From NCBI GenBank assembly GCA_015179045.1, contig WHUZ01000003.1:992001-1056000 (forward strand): a DNA stretch of 64,000 bases, given 5' to 3'. This DNA is from Kalaharituber pfeilii (taxonomy: Eukaryota; Ascomycota; Pezizomycetes; Pezizales; Pezizaceae). The position numbers were made by a program, and so were the translations under genes. Of this stretch, positions 8,217 through 21,560 are shown in pieces. The notes under the pieces were generated by a model that saw only the letters and a list, made by a program, of their open reading frames with translations, had not been told where the DNA came from and did no database searches. Within the stretch, counting starts at the first letter, position 1, and each line of letters opens with the position of its first letter.

Positions 8217-11200
8217 ATCCAATGTCAAACTTGTCAGTTGTATCCGAGTCTCAAGCTACCACTACTATCACTATCACTGTCCATGCCTTCTGCTATAGCA
8301 TTCAATCAGTCTCCCCAAAATGTCAGAACTACGAGCAAAGTGGACTTTCCAACGGATGCCACAGGTTTGCTAAAAAATAGACCTCCTGTAAGTACACATT
8401 TCCTTGCAATGCTGATCTCCACATAGGAGTATTATTGTAAAATAACAGCATATACTCTGTTATTTCCATTCCAATTGCCAATAATAGGTCTGAAGTGAGG
8501 ATATTGTGAAGGTTGAGTTCTGCCATAATAATCGTGCAATGCAATGTTGAAGTCATGATGTGATGCAATAGTGTGATGCAGCTTGCTATAGCAAGTGAAA
8601 TGATACATGACTATTCTCACCTTTGTTGGACAGTTCCAATTTTTGCGGGCGGAAACTCACAGTTTAGTTTCGCGCGAAATGGCCCTAGCGAAACGAAGAC
8701 GTAGTTTCCCTTGAAATCTCGGCTATACGTGGTCAACCAAACAGGGCCTAAATGGTTACGACACTACCTAAACCGGCAATTCACCATCATAATAATAATA
8801 ATTAGTCTGGTTGATCGTAATATTGTTGGGCGTAAATTCCATTGGGCTAGTCTCATACCACGAAACTTTTCACCGTTGGAAGCTGTCATTTTTCCGTTTG
8901 CATCTTTGACGCTTTTTGGCATATTTGCTTGCATGATTCAGCAATTGAGGATCATCCTCAGCAGTAAGGTATAATCCCATCAAGAGAGTTGCATTAGTTG
9001 TCGCAAACGGTCTCAGAGCTGACGTGTGATGGCTTGACTGAACAGCCGGTGGTCGATGTGGTAGTGGGAAGGGTTTACTTATCCACACCTTTTGATAGCT
9101 GGTGCAGCATTAGGGATGACGACATCAGGGCATGCCTCAAGAGCACAGTGTACAAAAACTCAATTGCGCCAGTCCAAATGACATATATATCTTATTCCAG
9201 ACCATTTCTAGAAGAAACATAAATTCTTTAGCTCAGTTACTAGTAGTTCAACATCGTGCCATCATACTCAATGGACGGTTGTATATTCGTTTAGTAGGCT
9301 CTTCCGAATGCAACCCCTTGGGCCATGTAAGCGGGTATTCCTGCCACTCTGAAGTACTTACGTCCGGGTACATGAGTGCTAAAATTGAGTTCAAGCAATA
9401 TACGGACATGTAACAGTTGATCAGCGATTCAAATGGCCTTGGCGCCTATTGCCCTCTCCGCATCTTCAGTCGAACTCAATGGTATATGAAATTTGATATG
9501 ATACAAAAGGGTGGAAATCATTGTGGGGTAGAACTGCGACGTACACCGCATCTGAATACTGTGGTTGAAATCGCACGACACTACATTTACCGTTGACAGC
9601 GCTAGTATTTTGCCAGGGATTTCAGTAATACAATTCAGGTAAATTGCTGCTTTGGTCCCCATCAGTGAACAATCTCACAATCCAATGATACTCAAGTGTT
9701 CTACCAATTTGAAAAGTCACAAGTTGGTGAAGGTGGTTGAGTTGAGGATAGTCTCACTGACTAGGGAAGTATCTGACGTTTATATTTGAAGTTGATACGG
9801 TGGGGGGAATCTTGGCATTTCAAGTACCACGGTGGGCGAAGGCTGGAGGGGGAGGTAACTACTAAAAAGGGAAGGGGTACTGGGAAGGTAAGGGGGTTTC
9901 TTGAGGGGAGAGGACGGGGCCTCCGAAGGTCATCATCATCGTCGTCGTCGAGGGTCATGGTATCACTTGGTTTTTTATTCTGCTAGGTCTTACAGTTGTT
10001 CTATTATGTTATTAAGATATAATAGTAAGCCGGTTCTCTTCTTACATTCCGATCTCTATCCTTGTCTCTCTCCTTTTACCTTTCGTGTTCTTCTTCCCCT
10101 CCGTGAACTTTCCTCTTGTTCCTTCCTACAATACCCGATTATTATCAAAGTAGCCAAAATCAAGTTAAAGTGTTGACTATAGCTGTAGTGGTGAAGTGAC
10201 TCCAAGATAAAGTTACAGCAAATGCCAATTATTACTAATTTCTTAGAACTGCTACAGCGAGGTGAAGATCCTGGCAAGACTTCTGGTCTTCTAAATACAG
10301 ACCCCTTCAGTCGGGTTACAAATGGGTACGAGACCAGCCCAGTCCCCTCAGCCACCCATTCTGCTCCCCAAAGGGATTGTAAGTCTATTCTGGAATTTCT
10401 AGATTTCATAACATCTTTGTGCAGTTCTGCATTTATTTTCGTGGACGACCCGTCACGGCCCTCTAAAACAGTTCCTGAGTGGTATTATACACCAAGTACA
10501 GAAATCGCGGCTCAGCTTACTCAGCCCGTATATGGAGAAGGAACTAGTGCGGTGAGAACGAACACGAATCTTTCCCTAGATAGCTAACACATCAATACCT
10601 GCTACACTATCATACTCAATGGATGCTCTCATTTACAAGTACTCCTAATTCGTTGCGTCATCTTATAAAACATAATATACGATTATAGCTAATCTGAATT
10701 GCATCCTATAGTTAGTGTACTCGAGTACGGATGTCTAGGAAGGAATACAGCGACATAACACTGTGGAATCAACCTTTATATATGGAATTTATTGCTAGTG
10801 GTATCCCGTACGTATTATTATTATTTGCCATACGGACCTAGTGTTGCGATTGAGGCGGCATTTGCCTCCGTACCATTATCTACCTGTACATAATCTTAAG
10901 GTCAAAGCCTACGCAAGTAACTCACCACCCGCTCAAACACTTCTCTCACAAAAGCAGAACTTATAACAGTTTTTCTAATCCGGATTCAGCAACAGCTTCA
11001 ACATCTTATCACCTGACGAAAAATGCGTAAGTGGCCATTTCAGATAAACAGCTTTCCACTGCTTAATACTGATCTGGGTAGCAATCCGTTGGATTGCTAG
11101 TGCGTCAACAAAGCGTGGTCGGCCTAGGTAGGAGCCAACGTAATAGAATAATATTTTGTCCTGCCAGGCTCGATCCGAAAGGACTTACGGTCTGCCAATA

Positions 11201-12739
11201 ACCGAGCTAAGAACAGGGCTTCAATGGTAACCCCTGGTAACCCTCCTATACTGAGAAACTTGCAATGTTGTTATTTGAACATTGGATGGCATGAGGTTTA
11301 TGTTACGCTGATCATGATGTTTGCGTAGAAACCAGGTGATGGGGGCTCTGGAGAATGAAGGATAATTTTCATTGTCAAGTCGGGAGATGTTCCGAATACA
11401 TGCAGACAATCTAAGTGAACCCTCAAGCACTTTTTTTCAAGGGCACTCTGACCCATCCGATCTGCGAGAAACCAAGGATCCTGCATACCAAGGACACCAA
11501 CCAGCGGGATTTTGCTCAAGTTCAGGGCGTCGTAGCACCACTGCCAGTGCAATCACATTGCTCGCGTGAACGACCCTTACCCCACCTTCCGATTGTGCAA
11601 AAAGCTCTGGCTATTATGGTAGCCCGTTGTCGAATATCGAGTTTCTTTTCTCACCAAGCTTCTTGAGTTTAGACTTTTTGCCTGCTGAAATATTTGGCAG
11701 CTTAGTTGCTATCGAGGTTGCTGCATGCGCATGGTAAGTATGGAGCGCATTAACCGGATGTGACATACGAAAATGTTTTGTTATCTATGAAATTATTCGG
11801 CTAAGCAGTTAATAAAACGTAGACGGTTCTCCGCCATGGTTAGCTCACTGCAGGATTATGGACTCCTTAACTACGAAAGCTGGGGATGCTGACCATGGGT
11901 CCTCCTGTCCCAAGGTCCAGGATTGGCTGGTCCCTTGAGAGCATCAGGTAGCCTCCCAAAAGGCTTTCGATCTAAAGTGCACTTCAGTGATGTCATTCTG
12001 AAGGGTGCTAGACTGTGCGTGTCCGGCTGGACATAAATAGGTGCTCAGAAAAGAGTACTTACCAAGATCGTGCGTTCACCCGAGTACCCAAACTACCGTA
12101 TCATGTCAACAGCGCCAATCATGTCTAGTTCTGCGTTTGTTTCCCATCTTTTTCCTCAACTGCAGTTTGTATTTCCTCCTACATATTTTAAAGAGCGTTC
12201 ACGCAATCGCATAGATCTGGTGCTCTTGTTTAAGACATTAGGCCAGGTGTGAGTTCGAACACTTAAGGCCTGTATTCACCATTTTGATCGCTTATCGAGC
12301 TGCCATAGTTGAAGCCAAGTATGCATGTTCATCATACGCACCGATCAAGCATTCCCAGCCCAGCTTATTTTTTGTAATTGGAGGGAGGTGTGACCATACA
12401 GGGCGGTTAAGAGGCCCCGGATACACTGTATTATCTTCAAACGTTTTTCCAGGTTCGTCCTTGCTAATGTATTTCAGAAATCTTTGTTGACTTCCCCTCT
12501 TTTATTTTACCCTGACGAATAATCGATCCCCTCCAACGCCAAAAAAAGTCGCAGCGAGCGAAGCCAACATAAGTTCTCCGCACTTGGTCCATTTTCCGGT
12601 TTCTTACGGGAAAGTTCTTCGTACGCCAAAATTAGCCACATATTCTCGCTATCTACCTACTGAGTTCCTTGACTCAGTCGTCTGTTAGTTCAGACTCTTC
12701 CTACCTCACGACATTCAAGGCACTGACAGATGCAGTGCA
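7998..12739. other. Long region without a supported gene
   Basis: It includes an A26 run followed directly by G8 (8183-8216) and only short, unconvincing reading frames, such as 10222-10587 (121 codons) overlapped by another of similar length on the other strand. A small exon-rich gene could be hidden, but none can be supported from sequence alone. Confidence 0.4.
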
Positions 12740-14213
12740 ATGGTGCACAAATACACCTTCACGTACTCCCAAGTTCGGAATATTGATATCAAACTCGACC
12801 TTTATCTTCCAGAACAAAAAAATGCCAATAGCGAGCCGACAGACGCGTCAGTATCGGGAAGTCAGACACTGATCTCTATTCCATCTCTGGTGTTCTTCCA
12901 TGGTGGTGGTTTAACTGCTGGGAACCGGGAACTGCTGCCAGATCTTTTGCGAGGTATGTTGCTTGTGGTCTCTAGATCTTGAAGCTCTTCAGATCCAAGA
13001 CTATTTTCTGTTTACAATTTTGGCTCAAGCGAACAGCCATATCATTGTGATGATATCTTTCGCCGATGATGATTTCAAAGTAAAAAATGAATAGAGTAAC
13101 AGGATGCAGGACGGGTAAACTTCCTGGTTATGCTGAAGTTCAGGCATAGTCGGCCTTTGATTCTTGCGTCGTTGTTTGGTTTCTCTGTTATTTAGCTGGG
13201 GCTATCTAACGCGAAATGTTTTGAGTCAAAAAGATGAAGTCCTTGCTGCTTCGTTCGCTTTCATATCCGCAGACTATCGCCTTCTCTTCCCATTCTCTGC
13301 ACGACATATACATCAGGATGTCATTAACTTGTTTAAATTTCTATCCAACTCCCTGAATAAGGAACTCCTGGCTCAAAATCCAACAAATCCGCCTCCTTAT
13401 TTGATATCGGAGAAGATATTTACCGTCGCTGGAGCATCTGCTGGTGCTTACCCTGCAAGGCTTGCTGCTCTGTATGCCTCTCCAAGACCTTGCGCAATTT
13501 TCTCCCTTTATGGAATCGGTGGGGATCTTCTGTCGCCCTTTTACGTGCATCAAGCACCTATGACAGGCTGGGAATCGAATCTAGGTAACAATAAAATTTT
13601 TCTTGCACCCACTGCTAAGGACAAAGAATCCCTTCTGCCTGGCATTTCCGAATGCCCGATGGAAGTTGATCCGGATATTCCAAACCCTGCTATTCCGGGC
13701 CATTATGAAAGAGTACGAACATTATATGTGAAGATGTTGGAAAGTGGAACGTATCTCGACCATTTGATGGACTATCCAGGACTTGGAGAAATGCTCCTCC
13801 AGGCAGGTATGAAGGACCAGCGCGTGGACTCAAGTTCTTCAACTAGCTCTAGTGGTTCAAATTCTTCATCTACTGAGGCGCAGAGAAAGAAAAAGCAAAA
13901 AATGGAGGCAGCAATTCCCCAGGAAATACGTTACCTCTTCCCACAGTTGAATATCGATAGTTCTTTCCCTCCAACTTACCTGGTCCATGGAACTAACGAC
14001 AAAGCGGTTGATTGCAGAGAGAGCAAGGAAATGGCAAAAAGGCTTTGTGAACTGGGAGTGAAGTGTGAAATCGTCCTGGCTGGTGGCCTCGGACACGCTT
14101 TTGACTTACCTAAAGTCTCAGGAGCACTTGGACGTGTCCTGTGGGAGAGATACTTAGGAGAAGTGGTGCCCTTTCTACAAAAATGCGTAAGGATGCATAA
14201 AGAGAAAGAATGA
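12740..14213 (+). CDS. Alpha/beta hydrolase (HSL/esterase-lipase type)
   Basis: Predicted in two exons, 12740-12953 and 13234-14213, giving about 397 residues. The first exon starts at ATG (MVHKYTFTYS) and ends with HGGG (oxyanion hole, about residue 54). The donor is GTATGT. The acceptor AAAAAG at 13233 was chosen because it restores phase into AASFAFISADYRLL and lies after a CTAAC branch-like motif, but it is a weak acceptor. The nucleophile elbow is GASAGA (Ser about 140), the acid is in HGTNDKAVD (Asp about 327) and the base in GLGHAFD (His about 359), a complete triad. A serine-rich insertion (about residues 285-305) precedes the last part. Substrate unknown. No signal peptide is evident, so it is probably intracellular. 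Confidence 0.8.
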
Positions 14214-16982
14214 AAGATGGTGTGGTTTGCTTGGCTAGGACGTTCCTGAACCAAAACCAGAGCGAGTTTGCAGGCGAAGCCTGACGTCGAAGCAACCTAT
14301 GAATGGATAGGAAGCTAGGTAGTAGGGAGCCCTGGTTTGGATAGTCTAGATAGAACATCGGCCCTCTGTCGAGTACTGGGTAACAAGATACGGATGGCCT
14401 TCCAAAGTGACAAAGAACAAGTATTGGTGGAACACCCGGTGGGCACCCTAGAGTTAATAAGATCTCTTCACGATTTTCTCTAATATATAGAATAAGCTCG
14501 AAGTGTTTTCCTGAGGAAAGGTGCTGGGCGGCAGCCTGACCACTCATGACATGCCATCAGTGTAGATCAGTCTGGATTTGGTCGCCACGTTGACGTATTC
14601 AGCTCTGGAATTCATCACGCCGAGGGATCTATAAGCTTGAATAGGAATTAGGTAGTGACGATGTACCTAGAATGGGTTGCCCAAGTGGGCGCACCTAAAG
14701 GGTTGATATTGATCGTAGGTGGTTGGGCATGGAATTGATGAAGTGACCATGCTCATCAAACTTTGAAAAGGAAACAGCGCCTTCTGGTTTCTAGTATGGA
14801 AAATTTTGGTATCGTTTTGAACATTTTAACGCTGAAGTTCCAAGCAGTAACTTAGATCTCATTTCCACCGGCAACCCCAGTTTGTAGAAATCGATTTCCA
14901 GACATGTTTCCCACTCAACTCGGCTAAAAGGTGCGAAAGCGGCTCGTCATTGTTGATTTATCTAATGATGCTCGTCCAGACTTGTGACGCTGCGTTCCTC
15001 ATGACGAGGGACGTTATAAGCTGTGCTCAATCGATTCATTGGAATGCATTTGCTTTGAGGATGGGCGATATACGAGTAATGAGATTTTTTTTTGCTTTGG
15101 ACATAGAAACAAACCAGTGCCTGAAGATGATACGGTTGACGATACCAGGCTGGAGTCGCGGGGCTGGATGGGTATATACGAAGTACATAAGTGGAGGATA
15201 GAAGATAAGTGGTGGCCGATTTAGTCGTAGTGCGGGCGTGCGTGCGATATCACATTCGTGATTGTGACCCTTGGGAGATGTGGAAATCTGCCAGGTGATT
15301 CTTTAATTAGCAACAAATTCTCCCTGCCCTAACCTTCTCTGAACGGGCAACCATATCCTAATACCAGAAAGTTAGATAGCCGGTGCCAACCCAACATGTT
15401 TTTTTGATCAACCCTAGTTGGATCCCCGCCATGGGTATTTCTGCAAGAGATCGATCTCACGGCCATACCTGGTGCGCGGAGACTGGGGCGAAGTGGTAAT
15501 TTCATGCAATTGGCTGCGTTTGTCCCTTAAATGACCTGGGGACGAGACTATTAAACGACCAAAGTTAACGAGACTACGATTATAGCTCACACAGAGCTAT
15601 TAGATTAGACATGCCCTACCCTACATATACTCTCCAAACAGGCAAAGCGTGCATGGAGTAATGGACTCAAGGAGGTCTTTTCATCCTAATGCTGATTCCA
15701 AGTAAACTGCTGGCGTCCATGAGGTACTCTACTTAATGAAAACTCGCACAACAAGGATTAGAATTTGAAATTGTGTAATTCCACTGGTTCCCTGCTCGTG
15801 GTCCCATTTCCCCTTGCTTCGTGAGGTCGAAGTAATCTCACTTCAAAAACAGCAATCTAACTCATTGTCAGTCGAAGCTGACGACCGTGGGCGGTGTATT
15901 AGTGTATTACTTTATGTCCCGCTCGCCTTTTGCAATCCTGAATATATAGCATATTGGAGCTCCAGGCGAAGTACCAGAAGGAGATTGGGCAAATGGGACG
16001 TATGTGATTAATGCCAATTGCTTGGCTGCACAAGAACTTGTTGGCATGAAACAAAGAACAGTTGTTCGGCTGCATTGTAACACTTCTGGCTTATGTGGGC
16101 ATGAGGTCCTTGGAAGAACATTAGTTATTTGCGGTCTACATAGGGCAATTCTCATACCTGCACTAGTCTGGGATGTATGAACTAGTTCGCAGCCGATATG
16201 ACCCTATGAGACTCATGAACATAACGTATGTGGGTAAACTTGGAACTGTTGACGAACAGTAAGGAATTCACTTCCACCTCCCAATCTCGTGATCAGCCAC
16301 CAGTGAAATATTGTCATCCCGTTTTAGAGAAAGATCTGCTAGAAGACGCTAAATCAAAGATGAAGGCCCTGTGCCAATTCGAACGAACGACTGACCTAGC
16401 GATAACAATTTATGGGACTTCAATCGCTCGCTGTTTACCACTGAACTACAGACACCAATAAGGTAAGGTTCGCATATCGCGGTTGCCTTATATAGATGTG
16501 AAGTACAGCGGGTTTCGATAATTATTAGACTAGCTTGTAATCAACAGTCACCCTCACAAAGTACTCAAATTCAGTACATGATCTCCTGCCCACATTGCAG
16601 TAAACACCTTGGATACAGCGGGATACGATACAAGATCAGTATATGTTGATAACTTTTATCGTGCTCCGCTCGTATAATATCATTTCAATTCCAAAACCTC
16701 ATACCATGAACGGAGACGAACTAACTTAAATATATGAATCATAGCCCTCGCACCATTTACTGTTAGGAAGTATCGAGCTTGGTGACTTTACAGGTACATG
16801 AATCAAGTATTAGGTATCAATCTGGACGCTGGGTACGAGTGAACATTCGTAGGTATGTATAGGGCTTGTTGTGACCGAACAGACGTTCTGCAGCTGCTTC
16901 TGATATAAGAGTTAGCTCAAGCTTCAGAATATGATGTTGTGACTTACTCATACCAAGGAATAGAATTGATTAAAACTAATTA
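14214..16982. other. Intergenic region, no supported gene
   Basis: Only short reading frames without recognisable motifs are seen. A tRNA-like A-box string on the minus strand near 16430 does not complete into a tRNA. Confidence 0.4.
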
Positions 16983-18315
16983 CTACACTGCAATTATAGG
17001 AGGCTTCCCATTTTTCCACTTTCTCATAGTGCTTGGTCCTTGGGCAATTTTGAACGTCTCCATTGTATCAAGGCCTAGATTAGACCACCTGGGAAAGGCT
17101 GCATATGTGGAGCCTAATTCTGAGGTCCTTAAAAGTTCCTTCGGCGGTGTCTGTGTACTGATCATGCGTTGTGGAAGAGTTCGAGGTTTTGATCTTTGAA
17201 GTAAGTTGGGTCTACTCTGCCCAGGGCTCATTCGACTATGCGGAGACTCACTACTGCGCGAGCGTGTACGTGGAATAGAACCAGTTTTGCGTGCTGCATG
17301 CACGCTGCCATTTGTTGAGAGCTTTCTGGAATTAATTCCCTGCTGTGTCCTAGCGCCTGCATTCGTTTGCCGAAATCTTGAAGGAAGACTGCGTGTTTGT
17401 GATATCTGTCTGCCTCTCTCGGAAGTTGACGAAGAAGGCGACATGACACAAGCCTGGCCATGAGGAACTGATCTACCTCCTATGTAAATTGGCTTTATCT
17501 TCCTGGAACCACTAGAGGTACGAGCTTCCGCCACATTATCGGCATCGACAATTCTTTCATTTTGAGGGTCTTTAAATTCACCCGAAGCCATCTTATCAGC
17601 AGTGTTTCCTTCCTTCTCATCACCTTCGAAAGACGAGCCTAGCTCTCCATAAAAGCTCTCTAGGTCGTCGTAGTCACGCATGAGTTCAATATGAGCCCTC
17701 TTGAACCTTTCAAACTGGATTTCTAGTCTACGGAGCTGAATCTCCATTCTCTTCACTGTCCTTTCCAAGCCTATACCTCCTATGCTAGCACCTAGATCAA
17801 GAGGTGGGAGTGTTGGGGGCTTTGTAAAGTTTCTTTGCGACCCGTTCTTCCTACGGTCACTTGGTTGCGGCCCCACAGTAGCTGGTTTGATATTCAACGA
17901 CATACGAGCGCTGCCACGACTATTTAAAGTTGCTGCAACTCGGGCAGGCTGAATGAGATCCCTTGTCGAGTTAACCTTTATGGGTAGAGTGCTTGCACGT
18001 AGTGGAATTGGTTCACGAGCACTGGTACGGGCGCAGGGAGTGATCTGTGGCTGCTCCAACTCCGCCGCCAGCAGATCATCAGAGCTATCATTCGCTGCTG
18101 TACTCTGCGGCTGTTTCGATGTATCGGTAATAGATGGGTATGGCATAGATTGCATTTCGAACAATTTAAGCTGTAGGTCCCAGTTGAATAAATTCAGGGA
18201 CCCTTTGTAGATCTCCCAGGGTTTCTCGAATGATGTGGGCACCGATTTGGAGAGGTCGTTGACGTAATTATAATAAACGAGAGAAAATGCAATGATGCAA
18301 TAAAGGTAAAACGGC
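16983..18315 (-). CDS. Unrecognised coiled-coil, Ser/Arg-rich protein (5' exon missing)
   Basis: An open frame of over 419 codons ends at 16983. There is no ATG at its natural beginning: the frame is open on the minus strand up to an in-frame TAG near 18316 and the first possible start near 18242 is GTG. A first exon upstream is therefore likely, perhaps joined at a TTAG acceptor near 18316. The middle (GIGLERTVKRMEIQLRRLEIQFERF and the next 30 residues) is a predicted amphipathic coiled coil. The flanks are low-complexity, rich in Ser, Arg and Pro with many SP/TP and RS pairs, suggesting a phosphorylated, disordered, possibly cytoskeletal or nuclear protein. I do not recognise a family. Confidence 0.6.
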
Positions 18316-18823
18316 TAATAGCGAGTGACTAGAATGTTGCAAGAGGGGTTACTGGCTATGAAGATGTATGAGTGTGAAGGAAGGTTCAAAGGTGAGTCGA
18401 GGGCTGTGGGAATACAATTACGCTCCTGATGCCACTAACCCAACTTGTTCACAGGCCGGCCTGACCAATTGTCTGGTATGAGTTTCGTAAAAATCCCTTT
18501 GCGGTAAATGGTGGTGCCGAGACTACTCGTGCCCAGACCCCCAAGGCCGGTGACCACGTGTGTGTTGCGGCCTTGTGCTGGACGAGACGGCAATTGCAAG
18601 TGATAATGTGGGACTGCATAACGGGAATATGAGGCGACTGCATCGCCAGAATCAAGTACTTCCCGATGGCCAATATGTTTGCGGTATCCCGGCTTCGAGT
18701 TGTTGCTACTGGGTAGTGTTGCATTGTCAGCACCACGCTGTGAGCGCGTAGGGAAACAAGACTCTATCGCTAGGCCCTCAGCTGGGAGGTCATCAGGAAT
18801 TGCATAGTGGGTACACACGAGAA
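18316..18823. other. Intergenic region
   Basis: This may contain the missing first exon of the minus-strand gene that ends at 16983. No other gene is supported. Confidence 0.35.
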
Positions 18824-18889
18824 GCCCCGTCATAGCCCACAGGGCGGCGCACGAGTAATGATTAAAAAAAAAGAAAGAAAAAAAAAGGG
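18824..18889 (+). mobile_element. LINE 3' terminus with poly(A)
   Basis: CCCCGTCATAGCCCACAGGG, a GCGGCGCACGAGTAATGATT core and an A-rich run with a few G interruptions match the LINE tail family. The homology starts right at the tail, so this is another extremely short copy. A target duplication is not clear. Confidence 0.75.
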
Positions 18890-19949
18890 AAGACAATATG
18901 AATGAATGAGTGAATGAAGTGATTAGTGAAGTGTACGCGGCGAATGGAAGATGTGTGTAGATGATCTATGTCACATGCTCTCCGAATCGTGTATCTAAGA
19001 TTCTCTCATGAGCCCTAATCTTGTGCCCACACGTGGCTCACGGTGCTCTGACCTCACATCGACGCCTTCGCAAGGTATCTCTGCTCGGTTCGTGTGTAAG
19101 CTACTAGGCCCTTACATACCGGCCGCGCTGCCCTCCCGCAACGTGGCGTCTGATGCAAGCATGTATGGGTGGAACAGCTTGGTGGCCGGTCTCGAGCCAT
19201 GGCCATGTGGAGTGGCGCTCGATACCATAATTTAGACAAACCTGGCCTTATGATATATACCTTTCGATGTTCAAGATTGATCTCGCGAATTAGAATCCTA
19301 CGCTTGATGCTGCATCAATACAAATATGCCATTTGATGTTCTCGTTACCATTGTGGTGTAGTTAGTATTGCCGGTTGACTCTGATAACAGACGTTGATGG
19401 CCGACATATTGCATATTGTCGCCTATACCTTCTAATCAAGTAGATTACTTTGGCCGTCAGTAGCAGATGCATACCTATTTCTTTTTATATACAAATGGTG
19501 CTAAGCGTGTGTAAATTTCTCAAGTTCCAACAATGAAGAAAACAGAGTAATCAGTTAGCTTACCATGTGCTTGTACGATGCTGAAGGTTAAATGAGAGGA
19601 TATGTTTGCAGAAAAGGAAAGAAATACCAAGATCGCTAACGTTGAATCAAAAGGAAAAAACGTTAAACTATTTCGAAACCCAAGGTTGCCGTGAAGTTCG
19701 GATCCCCTCTTTTAGTCAAAACAGTAAATTTGGATCACATCATCAAAGAGATTGTGAAGTACTAGTAAACGGGCATAAGGCGACTTCAAAAAGAGAATCG
19801 GAGAGCGATAACGCAAAGTATTAGACACAACTGAACCAACCAATAACCGTGCAATGGCATCATGCAGAAACGTCAAAAAATGGAGTAAACAATCTTGATA
19901 AAAACGCGGCCGGAGCAAGAAGAAGAGTGATTCTTGAACTGGTATCATA
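18890..19949. other. Intergenic region, no supported gene
   Basis: It starts with a GAATGAATGAGTGAATGAAG-like short repeat. No protein-like frame is convincing. Confidence 0.4.
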
Positions 19950-20759
19950 TCAAAATCTGTATCCTAGCTTCACCCTGGTCCATTTTCGTCTTTCCTCATG
20001 TAAAGATTCATACTTTATCTTCCAGCTTTCGAATTCAGACCCCAGCGGGTCGAGCTTCTGCACGTCTCTCATGCCATGGACTGTGTTGGACGCTTTTGTG
20101 ATGTCGACTGCCCGGTTGAGATGCAATTCTACAAACTGGTTCACTCCTTGGGTGGAAGAGCTGTTGAGATCGTCAATCCTCCCGAATGCTTGCTTTTTCG
20201 TCTCTGGTAGCTCAAGATAGGTTTCCACTGCCTTTCGCATCATGAAGACTGCCTTTTCCCATCCGTTGATGAGTTCGTTAATTTGATTCATCCAACGCAG
20301 CCAGTGCTGGTAGATAGAAGGTTCAAGAAGATGAGCTCGTAGAGCACATAGGTCTAAAGGATTCAGCAATGATGGAGGATATATGTAACGGTACTGCTCT
20401 GGAATGCTTCTTGTGTCTGGGAGATTCCGAAGATCGTTGAACTCGTTAAAGTAATTGACCAAATCTTTCGATGTTAGGAGTGGCAACTCGATACGCTCTG
20501 TTGTCTCCACTCCAGCTCCCTCAGGCTTCATGCTAGGCAATGCATACAGTGTATAGATGTGTTGGAGTGACGGCGGCCGGGCCTTAGGATGATTTTTAGC
20601 ATAGTGTCCTTTCTCACTCGATGCGTAAGAAGGTATTCGAGAGCTACCACCTGTCGCTCGAATATAATGTGTTGATGACGCTCGTGGTGTGATGAAGAAA
20701 TCACTTTTTGGTCGAGGCCGGAGATTTCCTTGCTCTGCACCGCTGAATGACCTGGACAT
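19950..20759 (-). CDS. Unrecognised 269-residue protein
   Basis: A single open frame starts at ATG 20759 (MSRSFSGAEQ) and ends at 19950. The first ~90 residues are basic and Ser/Pro-rich, and the rest is more globular and probably alpha-helical. Notable stretches are YFNEFNDLRNLPDT, a Trp/Asn-rich HWLRWMNQINELINGWEKAVF and a C-terminal ESLHEERRKWTRVKLGYRF. There is no signal peptide or membrane segment. I do not recognise a family. Length, composition and absence of stops favour a real gene over chance. Confidence 0.6.
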   Translation of the reverse strand: MSRSFSGAEQGNLRPRPKSDFFITPRASSTHYIRATGGSSRIPSYASSEKGHYAKNHPKARPPSLQHIYTLYALPSMKPEGAGVETTERIELPLLTSKDLVNYFNEFNDLRNLPDTRSIPEQYRYIYPPSLLNPLDLCALRAHLLEPSIYQHWLRWMNQINELINGWEKAVFMMRKAVETYLELPETKKQAFGRIDDLNSSSTQGVNQFVELHLNRAVDITKASNTVHGMRDVQKLDPLGSEFESWKIKYESLHEERRKWTRVKLGYRF

Positions 20760-21560
20760 TGTCGAGTTTTTGAAAACGGCCTACAAAAGATCTCTTGAGT
20801 GCGAGGTGAAAAGCAGCTGGAGCGGTGAACTAGTCCTATGGATTGTCGTTGCTATGGAAAGGGTTGCAACTTCACAAATAATCGTAGAGGTAAACTTTGT
20901 TCCGAGCTGCGGTATTGACTGGTCTGGTGGTTTGTGTAGATTGTGAGATTGTGTTTTGGAAAGATCGGGCCGGGTAGCTAGGCGAACTATTCTCAAGACC
21001 CTAGATGTCAGGGAACAGCTAACATTAATATACTTGTCTCCGATAGCAGTTCATTACACCTGTTCCCTCCAGGATATTCACTCACTGTTGGCCTGGTTGC
21101 TTGCAGTTGATATTATCCTTAGACTCCACTCAGCCCGCATGTTCATGTGCAGATCTCAAACCAACTTAGCTGAAAGCTGCAGCGGAGCGTTAAGGTTGAC
21201 GAGGCCATGCGGCTAGCCGTCTTTTCTCGTAGTATGGTTGGGGACATGTGTACTCGGATCAAATTTCGCATCAACTTCAACACTCAAATCACAACTAAAA
21301 TAAATAGATAAAATTAGTTTCATGCTATACGATGATAAATTAGTGAATGAAAAATAATTCTATAGAGCGATACCTATTTAATTAATTTTTTGTACTGGTG
21401 ATTTGACAGTCAAAGATGAGCAGTTTTATATGGGAATCGGTCAAATTGTCCACCTCTAGTAACTACTAAATATAGTATAGTATAAACCAACCTAACCAAA
21501 AAAGGAAAAACGCTAACCTAAAATAGAATAGTATATACATATACTCTATACATATCCCTT
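20760..21560. other. Intergenic region, AT-rich at its 3' side
   Basis: The part from 21280 to 21560 is AT-rich and adjoins the transposase 3' end, so it may hold that element's terminus. I could not match it to a counterpart beyond 23940. Confidence 0.4.

Noticed and set aside
10056..10587. Overlapping frames of 117 and 121 codons on opposite strands
   Set aside because: Neither shows motifs, splice support or conserved-looking blocks; overlapping antisense frames of this size are expected by chance.
16370..16457. tRNA-like sequence on the minus strand (GGTGTCTGTAGTTCAGTGGT with A-box features, and a TTCGAAT string downstream)
   Set aside because: The putative acceptor stem has no complementary 3' side, and the stem next to TTCGAAT does not pair, so no cloverleaf can be closed.
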